A stretch of 64,000 nt of DNA, from contig JAHLLD010000003.1 of NCBI GenBank assembly GCA_020444325.1, positions 209,572 through 273,571 on the forward strand, written 5' to 3'. Source of the DNA: a bacterium (lineage in GTDB: Bacteria > Bacteroidota > Ignavibacteria > SZUA-365). The number at the start of each line of letters is the position of its first letter. The first letter of the stretch is position 1. The position numbers were made by a program, and so were the translations under genes. The notes below the pieces were generated by a model, which made no database searches, had not been told where the DNA came from, and saw only the letters and a program-made list of their open reading frames with translations. Of this stretch, positions 1 through 10,500 are shown piece by piece.

Positions 1-143
1 TACTGTGCGGGACGCAGTGTGTTGTCCGCCAGTGGCTGACTCATGCCTTCGGCCGAGCGCAGCACCGCGAAACACTCGTCGGCGTCTTTCGCCTGCACAG
101 CGAGGCCAAGCAATTCCTGGGCTTTGGATCTTGTCATACTCAT
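1..143 (-). CDS. TldD/PmbA-family protein, N-terminal fragment (cut by window start)
   Basis: Only the first 47 or so codons are inside the window; the gene continues past position 1. It reads MSMTRSKAQELLGLAVQAKD, then a segment with ECFAVL and a downstream Leu-Ala-Asp-Asn. This resembles the amphipathic start of TldD/PmbA (TldE) proteins, which work in pairs as peptide-processing proteases. Its ATG overlaps the stop of the preceding TldD-like gene by 4 bases (ATGA), so the two are probably translationally coupled. The pairing supports the call more than the short sequence does. A second in-frame ATG lies two codons downstream. Confidence 0.55.
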   Translation of the reverse strand, partial: MSMTRSKAQELLGLAVQAKDADECFAVLRSAEGMSQPLADNTLRPAQ

Positions 144-1699
144 GACTGCTCCCTCGCTGCGTAGACGGGCACATCCGCGAAAAGCGTGGGGGGAACGGAA
201 ACGGAGAAGGGAGCCGACCACAGTGGATTCGCCCGCGAGGGGAAGAGATCTCCCGCCGTCATGGTTTCCTTGCCGCTGCCTATCGCGACGATGGCGTTCC
301 AGAACTGTTCCACCGAGGTTTCGATTTCCACGCCGCGCACCATGTCCCCGGTTTTACCGCCTTTGATCATCCAGGCCGCCTGGGGTTTGAGACGGAACAG
401 CGTGCGCTGGGGATTGGTGACGATGCTGCCGCGTCCCTTGACATAGAGTCCATCATCGACACCTGAAATCAGGTCGTTGAGATCGCCGTCCGTTCCTTCC
501 TGCATGATGATGTTGGGCATGGAAGGACCCGCGGGTTCGCTCCAGTGCGCGGTGCGGGTGCAGGGAAAGCCGATGCCTGCAGGGAGAGCGGGAAGGGTGT
601 CATCCCACGGCAGATGACTGAACACGCCGTCGGTGAGCAGCGGCATGCGCAGGGCAGGACGACCGCTGTCGTCCCATCCGCCGGTGGCGAGTCCGTCCGC
701 CAGCGTCATATCCGCCTCGAGCTGAAGGGATGCGGGACCGATGCGTTTGTTGCCGATATCCGCAACGCGGAGCCATGCGTCTCCCGGACGCCGTCCGTCA
801 ATCTCCATCACGCTGCGCGGATCGAAATGCGGAAGCAGCGTCTCGAACAGTACATCCCACAGCACGCTGGGATGCAGCACCACCTGGTATTTGCCTTCCT
901 TCACCGGTTCCGCGGTCTGCGTGCGCAGTACTTCCTGCATCGCGGTTTCGAGATCGCTTTTGAAATTCCGTTTCGTGATTTCCCAGCCGCCGGACTGCGC
1001 TTCGAAGCTGCTGCTTCTGCTGTCCATGCGCCGCAGCTTCTGATGAAACGCCGTCACCGCGAAGTTCGGGTAGGTCATCACATGCTTCTGCCGCAGGCGG
1101 GATCCGGCAGAATTCACGAGCAGCCGCGTGCTCTCCTGCATGAAGAGATTCGCGACCGAGTACGGTATCTGCTGAATCTTGAGGGGGTAGGTTGTCAGCT
1201 CTCGAAGGAAGGCGATTTTCTCTTCGACCGGAACTTTGAAAGGATCGATTTCCACCGGTGTTTCCCAGCTTTGTTCGCCCAGATCACCTCGCGTGGAGGC
1301 AGGATCGTTGTCCAGACGCTGCTGCGCCGCAACCGCATCCGCCGCGCTGCAGGCATGCATCGCCAGGTCCTTCGCGCGTCCCGCTTCCCAGGCCGCGGTA
1401 ACCGCCGTGCCCCAGGCGCCATCCTTGAACACGCGGAGACAGTAGCCGCTTTCGCTGCTGTCGCTGAGCGTGTGCACATCCTCTTTCCGAAGCTGTATGC
1501 TTTCGCGATGCTCGTGCATCGAAAGGACTTCGGCGTAGGATGCGCCCTGCGATGTTGCGGCATCCACTGCGTCCTGTATCCAGTCCGCATTCGCCGCGAT
1601 ATCCCCATCGTCCTTCACGCCGCGTGCCTGTATTCCCGCGGGAAGTGTGGCGAGTGTTCCCACGACTGCGCTGCTCTTGAGAAAATCTCTTCTGTCCAT
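140..1699 (-). CDS. Tat-exported TldD/PmbA-family protein
   Basis: 519 residues starting MDRRDFLKSSAVVG, a twin-arginine (Tat) signal with a cleavage-like AGIQARG about residue 25. I chose this ATG because the open frame upstream has no signal peptide and would overlap the acylphosphatase gene on the other strand. The body looks like the TldD/PmbA fold: an N-terminal segment with SYAEVLSMHEHRESIQLR and a C-terminal domain with YVKGRGS and WMIKGGK. TldD proteases carry HExxxH; here the comparable stretch reads LFETLLPH, so the first His is missing. The protein may therefore be a PmbA-like partner rather than the catalytic subunit. It is followed by a second family member with a 4-base overlap. 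Inference: an exported peptide or protein processing pair. Confidence 0.8.
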   Translation of the reverse strand: MDRRDFLKSSAVVGTLATLPAGIQARGVKDDGDIAANADWIQDAVDAATSQGASYAEVLSMHEHRESIQLRKEDVHTLSDSSESGYCLRVFKDGAWGTAVTAAWEAGRAKDLAMHACSAADAVAAQQRLDNDPASTRGDLGEQSWETPVEIDPFKVPVEEKIAFLRELTTYPLKIQQIPYSVANLFMQESTRLLVNSAGSRLRQKHVMTYPNFAVTAFHQKLRRMDSRSSSFEAQSGGWEITKRNFKSDLETAMQEVLRTQTAEPVKEGKYQVVLHPSVLWDVLFETLLPHFDPRSVMEIDGRRPGDAWLRVADIGNKRIGPASLQLEADMTLADGLATGGWDDSGRPALRMPLLTDGVFSHLPWDDTLPALPAGIGFPCTRTAHWSEPAGPSMPNIIMQEGTDGDLNDLISGVDDGLYVKGRGSIVTNPQRTLFRLKPQAAWMIKGGKTGDMVRGVEIETSVEQFWNAIVAIGSGKETMTAGDLFPSRANPLWSAPFSVSVPPTLFADVPVYAAREQS

Positions 1700-1858
1700 A
1701 CCCTGATGTACTGTTGCCTGTACCAAAAAGTTCATTGCCTGCTGCAATGCGGAAGATACGACATGCGCGGGAAGTTCTGAAAATCGAAGGTTTTGCCTTT
1801 CATATTCCACTGAGAAGGAATGCTTCCGGCCTATGCTTTTTTTCGTATTTTTCCCCTT

Positions 1859-2131
1859 ATGAAAACCATGCATTGCCGCATATCGGGACTGGTACAGGGC
1901 GTGGGTTTCCGCTACTTCGTCCTTCAGCATGCCCGCACACTCGGAGTGCGCGGATACGTGGAAAACGAGTACAGCGGCGACGTCATTGTCGTTGCGCAGG
2001 GGGAGGCGGGACAGCTCGACGACCTCGTGCGTGAGCTGCGTGTGGGACCCCGCTCCGCCCATGTGCGAAACCTTCGGGTGGACTGGCTCGACGAGGACGA
2101 AATGTATAACAGCTTCGAGATTCGCGTATGA
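1859..2131 (+). CDS. acyP: Acylphosphatase
   Basis: 90 residues, the usual size of the family. It hydrolyses acyl phosphates in the cytoplasm. The signature LVQGVGFRYF near residues 10-20 holds the phosphate-binding Arg, and GYVENEYSGDV near residue 40 supplies the catalytic Asn. The ATG at 1859 (MKTMHC) is preferred over one 13 codons upstream because family members start close to the CRISG strand. It lies divergent from the TldD-like gene and begins a dense plus-strand series ending in the thioesterase near 7.2 kb. Confidence 0.93.
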   Translation: MKTMHCRISGLVQGVGFRYFVLQHARTLGVRGYVENEYSGDVIVVAQGEAGQLDDLVRELRVGPRSAHVRNLRVDWLDEDEMYNSFEIRV

Positions 2132-2168
2132 GCAGGACGACAGCAGCCATCGTTCAGGAGGTATGCAT

Positions 2169-2660
2169 ATGAGCAGCATGGATTTTCGCGTCGGTCAGGG
2201 CTATGACGTGCACCGTCTTGCCGAAGGTGAATCGCTTGTACTCGGTGGCGTCACCATTCCTTCTCCGCGCGGCACCGTGGCGCATTCCGATGGCGACGTG
2301 CTGCTGCACGCACTCTGCGACGCACTGCTCGGCGCGCTGGCGCTGGGCGATATCGGCGAACATTTTCCTGACACCGACGAGCGTTTCCGCGGTGCCTCCA
2401 GTCTCGAACTGCTGCGCGCTACCATGGATCTCATCACTGAACGCGGCTGGCAGGTCGTGAACATAGACGCCACGCTCATCCTGCAATCGCCGAAAATACT
2501 CCCGTATAAGGAGTCCATGCGCGAGAACATCGCCGGAGTGCTCGGCACGGGGAAGGACCGGGTCTCCCTCAAAGCAACGACCGGAGAGCGCATTGGCTTC
2601 GTCGGAAGGGAAGAGGGCACCGAAGCCATGGCCACGGTTCTGCTCACGAAGGAGCACTGA
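2169..2660 (+). CDS. ispF: 2-C-methyl-D-erythritol 2,4-cyclodiphosphate synthase
   Basis: 163 residues, normal for IspF. The enzyme makes the cyclic diphosphate intermediate of the MEP (non-mevalonate) isoprenoid pathway in the cytoplasm. Visible family motifs are GQGYDVHRL (metal ligands Asp and His), AHSDGDVLLHA (metal-binding His), HFPDTDERFRGASS and the C-terminal KATTGERIGFVGREEG. An AGGAG at 2156-2160 sits 8 bases before the ATG at 2169, which decides against the ATG at 2163. IspF normally works after IspD; ispD is not in this window. Confidence 0.97.
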   Translation: MSSMDFRVGQGYDVHRLAEGESLVLGGVTIPSPRGTVAHSDGDVLLHALCDALLGALALGDIGEHFPDTDERFRGASSLELLRATMDLITERGWQVVNIDATLILQSPKILPYKESMRENIAGVLGTGKDRVSLKATTGERIGFVGREEGTEAMATVLLTKEH

Positions 2661-2667
2661 GGCGCAG

Positions 2668-3303
2668 ATGGAAGAAATCGTTGCCGAACTCTCCCGCCTT
2701 GATGTCATCTGGATTTACGCCGCGGTCTTCGGCATTGCCTACATCGAAAATATTTTCCCGCCATTCCCGAGCGACATCATCGTCGTTTTCGCCGGTTCCC
2801 TCGTCGCCATAGGAACCGGCAGTGCCGTGATCACCGCAATTCTGGCCACGGCGGGCAGCACCCTCGGCTTCATGTCCATGTACTGGATTGGCGACAAGTT
2901 CGGCGACCGCTGGTTGGAAACGGGACGCATTCCTTTCATCTCCGTGGAATCCGTGCATAAGGTACAGGAGTGGTTCTGGCGCTACGGCTACTGGGTTGTG
3001 GTCGGCAACCGCTTCCTCGCAGGCACGCGGGCCGTCATCAGTTTCTGCACGGGTGTGGCGGAAATGGATATCACGAAAACCACGCTGCTCTCGGCGGTGA
3101 GCGCACTGGCGTGGAACTGCATACTTCTGTATTTAGGATATGTGGTGGGGGACAACTGGCGTGTGATCGGCGACTATCTCGGGACGTACAGTAAAATTGT
3201 CACCGCCGTGGTTGTCGTCGCTTTCCTGGGCTGGCTGCTCGTCAAGTGGCTGCGTGCGCGGCGCAACGGCGTGACGGACAACACTCCGGATGAAACGGCT
3301 TGA
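2668..3303 (+). CDS. DedA-family (SNARE-associated) inner-membrane protein
   Basis: 211 residues with several hydrophobic segments. The N-terminal re-entrant region carries the DedA signature ENIFPPFPSDIIVVFAGSL. A conserved GNRFLAGTRAVISF follows near residue 115. DedA proteins are polytopic transporters, and some members recycle undecaprenyl phosphate or phospholipids across the inner membrane (established for particular homologues, not tested for this one). It starts 7 bases after ispF and is followed by a PAP2 phosphatase, consistent with a lipid-carrier recycling role. The charged tail (residues ~200-211) is cytoplasmic-like. Confidence 0.9.
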   Translation: MEEIVAELSRLDVIWIYAAVFGIAYIENIFPPFPSDIIVVFAGSLVAIGTGSAVITAILATAGSTLGFMSMYWIGDKFGDRWLETGRIPFISVESVHKVQEWFWRYGYWVVVGNRFLAGTRAVISFCTGVAEMDITKTTLLSAVSALAWNCILLYLGYVVGDNWRVIGDYLGTYSKIVTAVVVVAFLGWLLVKWLRARRNGVTDNTPDETA

Positions 3304-3321
3304 GAGGCTCAAAACGATCCC

Positions 3322-3936
3322 ATGATTGACTGGCTCTACAGCATCGATGTCTCGCTTTTCCGCTTTGGCAATGAAACCATCGCCAATCCGGCGGGGGACT
3401 GGTTTTTTCCCTTCATCACCGATCTCCGGAATTTTATCGTTCCGTATATCCTGGTCCTGCTGGCGCTGATCGTGTTCGGCAAGAAGCGCGGTGCGATAAC
3501 CGTACTGCTCATTCTTATCACCGTCGCCTTTGCCGACCAGATCAGCAGTTTCGTGGTCAAGCCGCTGGTGGGAAGATTGCGTCCCTGTCACGTACTCGAT
3601 CACGTGCGGCTTCTCGTAGGCTGCGGATCGGGAAAGTCCTTCACCTCGTCGCATGCCACGAACAACTTCGCCATCGCGGTGATTGTGCAATACATGTGGC
3701 CGAAGGCCCGATGGTACATACTGACCTGGGCGGCGCTCGTTGCGTTTTCCCGCGTGTATGTCGGCGTCCATTATCCCTCCGACATCATCGGCGGCGCCGT
3801 ACTCGGCAGTCTCATTGCATTTGCAGTCATTTTCCTGTATGAACAGACCCTCAAGGGAATACAATTCGTGAAAGCGCGTCGCAGCGCAGGTGCAGTCAGC
3901 ACCGGCGCACGGGGCGATGGAAAGGAACAGGCATGA
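3322..3936 (+). CDS. PAP2-family membrane phosphatase
   Basis: 204 residues with about five hydrophobic segments. The three-part phosphatase signature is complete: KPLVGRLRP (Lys-x6-Arg-Pro), SFTSSHATN (Ser-x-His core) and SRVYVGVHYPSDIIGG (Ser-Arg-x5-His-x3-Asp). PAP2 enzymes dephosphorylate lipid phosphates such as phosphatidic acid, phosphatidylglycerophosphate or undecaprenyl pyrophosphate; the substrate cannot be read from the motifs. Its place directly after a DedA gene fits undecaprenyl-carrier recycling. It overlaps lnt by 4 bases (ATGA). Confidence 0.93.
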   Translation: MIDWLYSIDVSLFRFGNETIANPAGDWFFPFITDLRNFIVPYILVLLALIVFGKKRGAITVLLILITVAFADQISSFVVKPLVGRLRPCHVLDHVRLLVGCGSGKSFTSSHATNNFAIAVIVQYMWPKARWYILTWAALVAFSRVYVGVHYPSDIIGGAVLGSLIAFAVIFLYEQTLKGIQFVKARRSAGAVSTGARGDGKEQA

Positions 3937-5600
3937 GTACCGATCTCACCGAACAGATAACGCAAATGGCTTCCGTCCCGGCCCCGCAGTCGCGTCCCAG
4001 GCGCATGCGCATCATTCTCGCCGTGACGTCCGGACTGCTTTTTGCCGCGGCGTTTCCCCCGGTGCCGATCGGACTCTCTGCGCTGGTGGCCCTGCTGCCC
4101 TTCCTTTTCCTTCTCGACGATTTGCGTTCATGGAGGGAAGTGTTCCGCTGGTCGTATCTGACCTTTCTCGTCGGCAACGCCGGTGCGATCTGGTGGATCA
4201 GCGGATGGTGGGGAGAGGATCCCTGGCTGAAAGCGGCCGGGGTCGCCGTGAACCTTATTTACCCGCTGTGGTTCATCGTTCCTGCCCTGCTGTATCATTT
4301 CGTGCGCCGCAGGCTGGGCACACTCGCGGCCGCGGGCGCATTCCCCGTATTGTGGACGGCCTGGGAATGGCTGGCGCATCTGCCGGAGTTGTCCTTCCCC
4401 TGGCTGCTGCTGGCGAATACGCAGACCTACGACATCGAGAACATCCAATTCATTTCATGGACAGGAGCGTTCGGACTCAGTTTCTGGGTGGCGATGATCA
4501 ACGCCATACTCTTCGTCATCACGCGGCAGCTGCTGGCGGGGTCATGGACCATGAAATCCCCGCGCATGATCTTCTCTGTTGTTCTGCTACTCCTCTGCAT
4601 CGTACTGCCGAAGCTGCATTCCAGCCTCGTACTTGATGACACGGTTACTCCCGTAGGCGAACTGCGTGTGGGCATCGTGCAGCCGGATGTCAATCCCTAC
4701 GACAAGTGGAGTGACGGCGCAACGCCGTTCGGGAAGCTGAAGGGGCTCGTGCACATTTACGATTCGCTGTCCGTTTTCAAACCCGACCTCGTCCTTATGC
4801 CCGAAACCGCCATCCCGTTCCTCGTATTGCAGCCGAGCTATGAGCGTGAATGGCAGTGGCTGCGTCAGCACGTCGACAGCATCGGCGTGCCGCTGCTTTC
4901 CGGTTTCCCGCACACCGAGTTTTTCAACGATCCGGAAAACACGCCGCGCAGTGCGCGTCCCATACCGGAATCAACGCTGCACTATCTCAACTACAATTCC
5001 GCGTTGCTGCTGGAGCCGGGGGATGTCAATCCCCAGATATATCACAAATCCCGTCTCACACCGCTGAGTGAGCGCATCCCGTATCTCGACATGCTGCCGT
5101 TTCTGCAGGACGCGCTGACCTGGGGCGTGGGCATCAGCAACTGGGGACAGGGGAATGACACCACGGTGTTTCACATGCGGCATGAGAGAGAGGACATCGG
5201 CGTCTGGGCCATGATCTGTTACGAGACGCTGTATCCCTCTTTCGTCGCGGGCTTTGCCGAGCGCGGTGCCGAGGCGTTCTGCGTGATTACGAACGACGGC
5301 TGGTTCGGTCCTTCATCCGGTCCCTACCAACTCATGCAGTACACCGTCCTTCGTGCCGTCGAAAACCGCCGCGCCGTAGCGCGCTGCGCAAACAACGGCG
5401 TTTCCTGCTTCATCGATCCTTACGGCAGGGTATCGCAGCCGACACCGCTGTATACGCGACTGGGTATCGTCGGGACAATACCGCTCATCCGTGAGCAAAC
5501 ATTCTACACCAGGCATGGCGACTGGTTTCCCTTCGGGATCAGCGTCATCGCCGGCTTCATCATCCTTTTCACCATTACCGCCGGGTATTACAAGAAATGA
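3933..5600 (+). CDS. lnt: Apolipoprotein N-acyltransferase
   Basis: 555 residues, slightly longer than typical Lnt. Six or so N-terminal membrane helices are followed by a periplasmic nitrilase domain from about residue 245. The catalytic triad is visible: Glu291 in MPETAIPF, Lys372 in [14 protein letters not shown] and Cys429 in [11 protein letters not shown] last hydrophobic helix precedes the C-terminus. Lnt adds the third acyl chain to lipoproteins, so it serves the lipoproteins encoded elsewhere in this window. The start overlaps the PAP2 stop, and its own stop overlaps the threonine aldolase start, both by ATGA. Confidence 0.96.
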   Translation: MSTDLTEQITQMASVPAPQSRPRRMRIILAVTSGLLFAAAFPPVPIGLSALVALLPFLFLLDDLRSWREVFRWSYLTFLVGNAGAIWWISGWWGEDPWLKAAGVAVNLIYPLWFIVPALLYHFVRRRLGTLAAAGAFPVLWTAWEWLAHLPELSFPWLLLANTQTYDIENIQFISWTGAFGLSFWVAMINAILFVITRQLLAGSWTMKSPRMIFSVVLLLLCIVLPKLHSSLVLDDTVTPVGELRVGIVQPDVNPYDKWSDGATPFGKLKGLVHIYDSLSVFKPDLVLMPETAIPFLVLQPSYEREWQWLRQHVDSIGVPLLSGFPHTEFFNDPENTPRSARPIPESTLHYLNYNSALLLEPGDVNPQIYHKSRLTPLSERIPYLDMLPFLQDALTWGVGISNWGQGNDTTVFHMRHEREDIGVWAMICYETLYPSFVAGFAERGAEAFCVITNDGWFGPSSGPYQLMQYTVLRAVENRRAVARCANNGVSCFIDPYGRVSQPTPLYTRLGIVGTIPLIREQTFYTRHGDWFPFGISVIAGFIILFTITAGYYKK

Positions 5601-6631
5601 GCACGCAGATGATCGACTTACGCAGCGACACCGTCACCATTCCCACCCCCGAAATGAAAACCGCCATGATCGCGGCTCCGCTGGGGGATGATGTGTACGG
5701 CGAGGATCCGACAGTGAATCGTCTGCAGAAAAGCATGGCGGCATTGTTCGGCATGGAAGCCGGACTCTTCGTTCCCACCGGAGTGATGAGCAATCAGATC
5801 GGCATCAAGGCATGGACGCAGTCCGGCGACGAGGTCATCGTCGAGCGCGAGTCGCATATTTTCAACTATGAGACCGCGGCACCCTCGATGATGTCCGCCG
5901 TTCAGCTGCACACCGTCGGCAGCGATCTTGGTGTGTTCGCGCTGGAGGATGTTGAGGCCGCCATTCGTCCGGGTGAGTATTACTATCCCCGTACCTCGCT
6001 GGTGTGCATCGAGAACACACACAACCGGTATGGCGGAACGCTGTATCCCATCGAGGACATGCGTGCACTGTCGCAATTCTGTGCTGATCGCGACCTGCGT
6101 CTGCATCTCGATGGCGCGCGCATCTGGAATGCCCACGCCGCCACCGGCACGCCGCTGAGCGCGTACGGTGAGGTAGTGGATTCGGTGTCCATCTGTTTCT
6201 CGAAAGGACTCGGCGCCCCCGTGGGATCCATGCTGCTGGGTCCCGCCGACTTCATCGCCCGCGCCCACAAATACCGCAAGATTTTCGGAGGCGGCATGCG
6301 TCAGTCCGGCATGCTCGCCGCCGCGGCGCAGTACGCCATCGAGCATCATCTTCCGCTGCTCGCGCGCGATCACGCGCGGGCAAGGACGCTGGCTGAAGGA
6401 CTGGCAGATATCGATGCCTTCACCGTCGACATCGAACGTGTGCAAAGCAACATGGTGCTGCTCGACTTCACCGGCGCCGCGATGCGGGCAGGGGAGGCAC
6501 AGGCCAAGCTCGCCGAAGAAGGCATCCGCATCGGCATGGGCATGGGCGACATGCTGCGCGCCGTCGTGCACATCGACCTCAACGACGACGACATCACCCG
6601 CGCCCTCGAAATCTTCCACCGCGTATTCTGA
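5597..6631 (+). CDS. ltaE: Low-specificity L-threonine aldolase
   Basis: 344 residues. This PLP enzyme cleaves L-threonine or allo-threonine to glycine and acetaldehyde. Family features are the N-terminal [52 protein letters not shown] (PLP-binding Asp) and [13 protein letters not shown], with Lys203 as the likely Schiff-base lysine. A short Ser-Thr-Gln leads into the conserved MIDLRSDT. It is coupled to lnt by a 4-base overlap. About 90 bases without an evident gene separate it from the thioesterase. Confidence 0.95.
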   Translation: MSTQMIDLRSDTVTIPTPEMKTAMIAAPLGDDVYGEDPTVNRLQKSMAALFGMEAGLFVPTGVMSNQIGIKAWTQSGDEVIVERESHIFNYETAAPSMMSAVQLHTVGSDLGVFALEDVEAAIRPGEYYYPRTSLVCIENTHNRYGGTLYPIEDMRALSQFCADRDLRLHLDGARIWNAHAATGTPLSAYGEVVDSVSICFSKGLGAPVGSMLLGPADFIARAHKYRKIFGGGMRQSGMLAAAAQYAIEHHLPLLARDHARARTLAEGLADIDAFTVDIERVQSNMVLLDFTGAAMRAGEAQAKLAEEGIRIGMGMGDMLRAVVHIDLNDDDITRALEIFHRVF

Positions 6632-6721
6632 TTCGCGCATACAGGTCATGAAGCGGGCGACGCAAACTGATCTGCACAAAAGCATTCTGAACGAAGCAAA
6701 CGTATCCTGAACGGAGCATAG

Positions 6722-7189
6722 ATGGCATCGAACAGTAAATCCCTTCCTGACATCGCGAAATTCCGCCACAGCATGACCAAGCGCGTCCTCTCGTACCACG
6801 TCGACCGCCAGAACGTCGTGCACAACATCTGGTACTTCTATTATTTCGAGGAAGCGCGCGTCGAATACATCCGCGCGCTCGGTCTGCCGATGGACGAAGG
6901 CACCTTCGTCACGCACAACAAATTCTTCGTCGTGCGCAACAGCTGTGACTACTACGCTCCCGCACTGTTCGATGAGCAGGTGCAGCTCCTCACCCGCATC
7001 ACCACCGTCGGCAACAGCTCCATCGGCTTCGAACACCTCGCCGTCAAAGCCGACGGTACCCCCGTCGCAAGGGGCGAGCACGTGTTCGTCCACGTCGACG
7101 AAAACACCAACACACCCACACGCGTACCCGAATCCCTCCGTGAGCTCATCCGTGCGTTCGAAGGGGATAATGTTGTATTCGAGGGGTAG
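6722..7189 (+). CDS. Acyl-CoA thioesterase, hotdog fold (YbgC/4HBT type)
   Basis: 155 residues. The N-terminal part VDRQNVVHNIWYFYYFEEAR matches the hotdog thioesterase pattern in which an Asp precedes Val-Val and a Tyr/Phe-Phe-Glu-x-Ala-Arg helix. The rest (CDYYAPALFDEQVQLLTRI, GEHVFVHVD) fits the beta-strands of the 4-hydroxybenzoyl-CoA thioesterase family. It probably hydrolyses acyl-CoA in the cytoplasm; the substrate is unknown. The C-terminal 20 residues extend beyond the core fold. It is the last gene of the run that starts with acylphosphatase. Confidence 0.85.
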   Translation: MASNSKSLPDIAKFRHSMTKRVLSYHVDRQNVVHNIWYFYYFEEARVEYIRALGLPMDEGTFVTHNKFFVVRNSCDYYAPALFDEQVQLLTRITTVGNSSIGFEHLAVKADGTPVARGEHVFVHVDENTNTPTRVPESLRELIRAFEGDNVVFEG

Positions 7190-7294
7190 AGAATAATCAA
7201 CGAGAACGCGGATCTTCACGGATCGTACGGATTCTCGCTGAGGAGGGGGAGGAGGCCGGGTTTGTTGACTGCATGGATTGATTAATTCGATCAT

Positions 7295-7336
7295 GCCTGT
7301 CACGGCGTAGTTGAGCGGAGCGAAACAAAGCCGGAA
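7295..7336 (+). repeat. Dispersed 42-bp repeat, copy A
   Basis: Begins GCCTGTCACGGCGTAG and ends AAAGCCGGAA. It lies 10 bases upstream of copy B in the same orientation and matches copy C near 21.57 kb on the opposite strand with about five differences. The core is GTTGAGCG-AGCGAAAC. It is not inside a gene. Confidence 0.8.
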
Positions 7337-7346
7337 CTTCGATTTT

Positions 7347-7387
7347 GCCTGTCCGCCGTGGTTGAGCGAAGTGAAACGAAGGTGGAA
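7347..7387 (+). repeat. Dispersed 42-bp repeat, copy B
   Basis: Begins GCCTGTCCGCCGTGG and ends AAGGTGGAA, with the same GTTGAGCGAAGTGAAACG core as copy A. It is more diverged than copies A and C. The two copies form a short tandem pair separated by a stretch containing CTTCGATTTT. Confidence 0.75.
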
Positions 7388-7535
7388 GAGCGATGTACTC
7401 TGGGAGCCTTGCATTTTCAGATTTATTTCACCTTTTTTTGTCCACCACGGGCATTCGAGAGGTATATAGATACAGAGGCAGCCGGTGCTGCGTCTGGAAA
7501 ATGGTGTCACAAGTGTTCTGAAAGCGGAGCGGGGT

Positions 7536-10500
7536 ATGCGATTTACAACATTGATCCTTCTACTGGTGATTCTGCCGTCGTTTATGAGAGTAGGAGGGGG
7601 TGAGCCAGAACCATACGACATACCATGCATGGTTATTCGGAATGCAGGTCAGTGGGACAATTCCGTACGCTTTGCGATTCCCGGAGAGAATGGATCGCTC
7701 TGGTTTCTGAAGGACGGCCTGGCCATCACGCGTCCGAGATCGGGAAAAACGCTACCGGGAGAACTCAGCCTGAATGGCGCAGATGATGGAACTGTCGAGA
7801 TGGAGATCATCCGCCTGCGCTTTAAGAATCACTCAGACGCCATGCGACTTATGGCAATGGACACCGCAGATGCTGTATCTCATTTTTATCTCTGCGCTGA
7901 CAGCACGAAGTGGCGTGAGGACGTATCAAATCATGGGAGAGTGCGGTATGCGAATGTATGGGATGGAGTGGACATTGAGATTGATGCACTCGGAAGGTCT
8001 GCGGAGCCAGGTTGGAAAGAGATCACAGCAGCTGGAAATGGCCGTCCTGCTATAAGAATTCGGAGTCGTAATGAAATTACGCGTGAAAAGATGAAGTTCG
8101 AGCTCCAGCAAGGAAATGAAGTACAACAATTCCCATATGATCCTGCCGTCGCCGCAACGTTCATGAATTTTGTCAGACTGGGGGCAGACAGAGTTGTGAA
8201 GACGGAAGGAAACATGCTGGTTATATCAGGTTTAACACTAGATGCTGACTTTCCACAGGTCAATTCAACCCGTAGCTTCTACGCTGGGACTTGGAACAGT
8301 ACTTTTGTGAAATATAATACAAGTATTAAGGAGGTAGTTTACAGCACTTACTTCGGTCCTACACCGTTGGGGCAAGGCGCCCGCGGATGGACAGGAAGTG
8401 AATCTATTGATGTCCATGAAGGCAAGGTGTCTGCTCTTACGAGAGGCGGAGCAAATTTCCCGATTAATCGAGCGATCCCGGGATCAGAGCCACCAAGCGC
8501 TAGTGTTGATGACTATCAGAGTGTAATTCTCGTGCTAGATGAATATGGACATTATGAACTAGCAAGTTACGTTGGTGGACCAGGTAAAATAGAGCCCGTA
8601 TCAATACATCAAAGAAATGAAGAGTACTATATTTATGGTCTTGTGTCGGTCAATGCTGGGGATAGTGTTGCAGCGATTACACATGACGCCATCGAACCAT
8701 ACGCAGAATTTCGTCAACCACATGGCAGCGATACTTACACGTCGGTTTTTGGCATTGTTTCCACTCAGCTCGATTCATTGTCCTACATGACATACATTTA
8801 TCCTTCAACGGTTCTAAATGCATTAATAGCTCCAGAAAATGACCATTTCCACATGCATGTCGATGATACAGACGGTAGCGTTGTCTTTGTCATGGGAAAT
8901 CGATTCGCTGGTATCGACGATGTTCCGTTACGTAATACTTTAATATCCAAGGAACAAATATCGGGACAAGTAGGAGCGTATGTCGCGAAGTATTCGAGGG
9001 TGAAAAATGATTATGAGTATGCGACCTGGTATGGTTTTGCTGATCGTTCGTTCTGGTATGAAACCTCCCTCCTACAGGCAGATGGAGATTTAATCCTATA
9101 TGGAAGAACATACCCGCGTTCTGGTACCTATTCGCTGCCTGGCATATGGACAACGTATGGCAACAATATCCCTGAGCGAATAGTGTCGACAGCCCGGACG
9201 ATTGGCTGTATAGATGCTACAGGTAAGAGTATCGGCGGTGTTAATATCAATACAGGACTTGCATCGAATGAGAACATATCAAATATTATAGAAGGCCCTT
9301 GTAATTTAATACTGTGCACAGGAAACTTATATTATCCTAGTCAAGGGGCATTGGAGTCGGATGAAGTAATGCCGCTGATTAATGCATTTGATACTATGAG
9401 TATTGCCGCTCCGTCCCCATATAATATTGATGATCTTTTTCTGATCGCACTGGACGCCAACACTCTGGATGTTGTTTTTTCATCTTTTTGGAACCACCCA
9501 TACAAAGCTGTACCAGCTCAACCTAATATCAGCTCAAGACCAAATGGATATCTACTGTATAGTGATTCCTACCTCCCTGATAGGATCTCAAGATTGCCAG
9601 ATTGGCGGATCCTGGGTAGTAGTCTGACAGAAGGGAGATACTATGTGGATTTACGCATTCCCACGCCTTGCCGGCAGTTCAGTTGTGCAATATCGAGCAT
9701 TGATACAATCAAGGTAGAGAAGACGCGTGGGTATGGTGAGCCACGAACATTCGATGTGCACTATACTCTTTCCAACCTCAGTGATGCCAAAGGTGCACGC
9801 GTCCTTCAGGCCACAATCGATGTTCCGCCAGGACTGGAAGTTGTCGCACCCTCAAGCGCACAGCCCATGCTTCCTGCGGAGATTGGCCCCGGAGAATCAG
9901 CAAGTTGCACATGGACGCTGCGTGTGAAGGATGCGTCTCTGATAGGTGATACACTGGAGGTGTTATGCAAAGCGTTCTTTGTTGATCCGGAATCCGGCGC
10001 GGAATGGCCTGCAGCCGAGGAATGGTGTACGTACGATATTGTCGTCAAACGTTTCGATGAGGATGATCCGCGACTTTCCTGCCTGATTGAGGGACCTGAC
10101 CGCGTGTACTGGAAGGGTAATGGTTACGCAGAGACTCCGGACGGCGAAGTCGGTTTGCTCCACTATATGGTGACATACACGAACGTTACGTCCGCACCAG
10201 TCCCTGTCGCGTCCTTCCAACAATCCGCCATTCCGAACTGCCGCATTTTCCGCAATCCGTTCTGGCCGGGAGAGACCATTGCGCCAGGGGCTTCCGTCAG
10301 TTTCCCGGTCGAAGTCCGTATCGATGCACTTCGCTTCGATCGTGACATTATTGTGCGTACCAGCGCCATGGATGAGTACGGTTTGCCTTGGAGTGACTGC
10401 GAGATCCACACCAACATTCCCGGTGTGCCGGAGCTTCCCTGCGAGGTAGAAGGACCAGAGAAGATCGTATGGAATACCGCACTGAGTACAGCTGATCCTG

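Larger units (their letters stand above)
7190..7535. other. Gene-free stretch with repeats
   Basis: This 346-base gap holds no convincing gene. It contains an imperfect inverted sequence around 7202-7238 (GAGAACGCGGATC and GGATTCTCG), a purine-rich stretch at 7241-7260, and two direct copies of a 42-base dispersed repeat (7295-7336 and 7347-7387). AT-rich sequence and the GGAG ribosome-binding site of the next gene follow. No clear promoter could be assigned, although a TATATA at 7463-7468 is present. Confidence 0.6.

Noticed and set aside
545-1780. A 411-codon plus-strand frame opposite the TldD-like gene
   Set aside because: Rich in Arg, Cys and His as expected for an antisense frame in a GC-rich genome.
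7295-7387. Possible insertion sequence or attachment site
   Set aside because: Short direct repeats only; no transposase or integrase gene and no terminal inverted repeats.
5618-7630. A 670-codon minus-strand frame opposite ltaE and the thioesterase
   Set aside because: Both plus-strand genes are clear family members and the frame runs through repeats.
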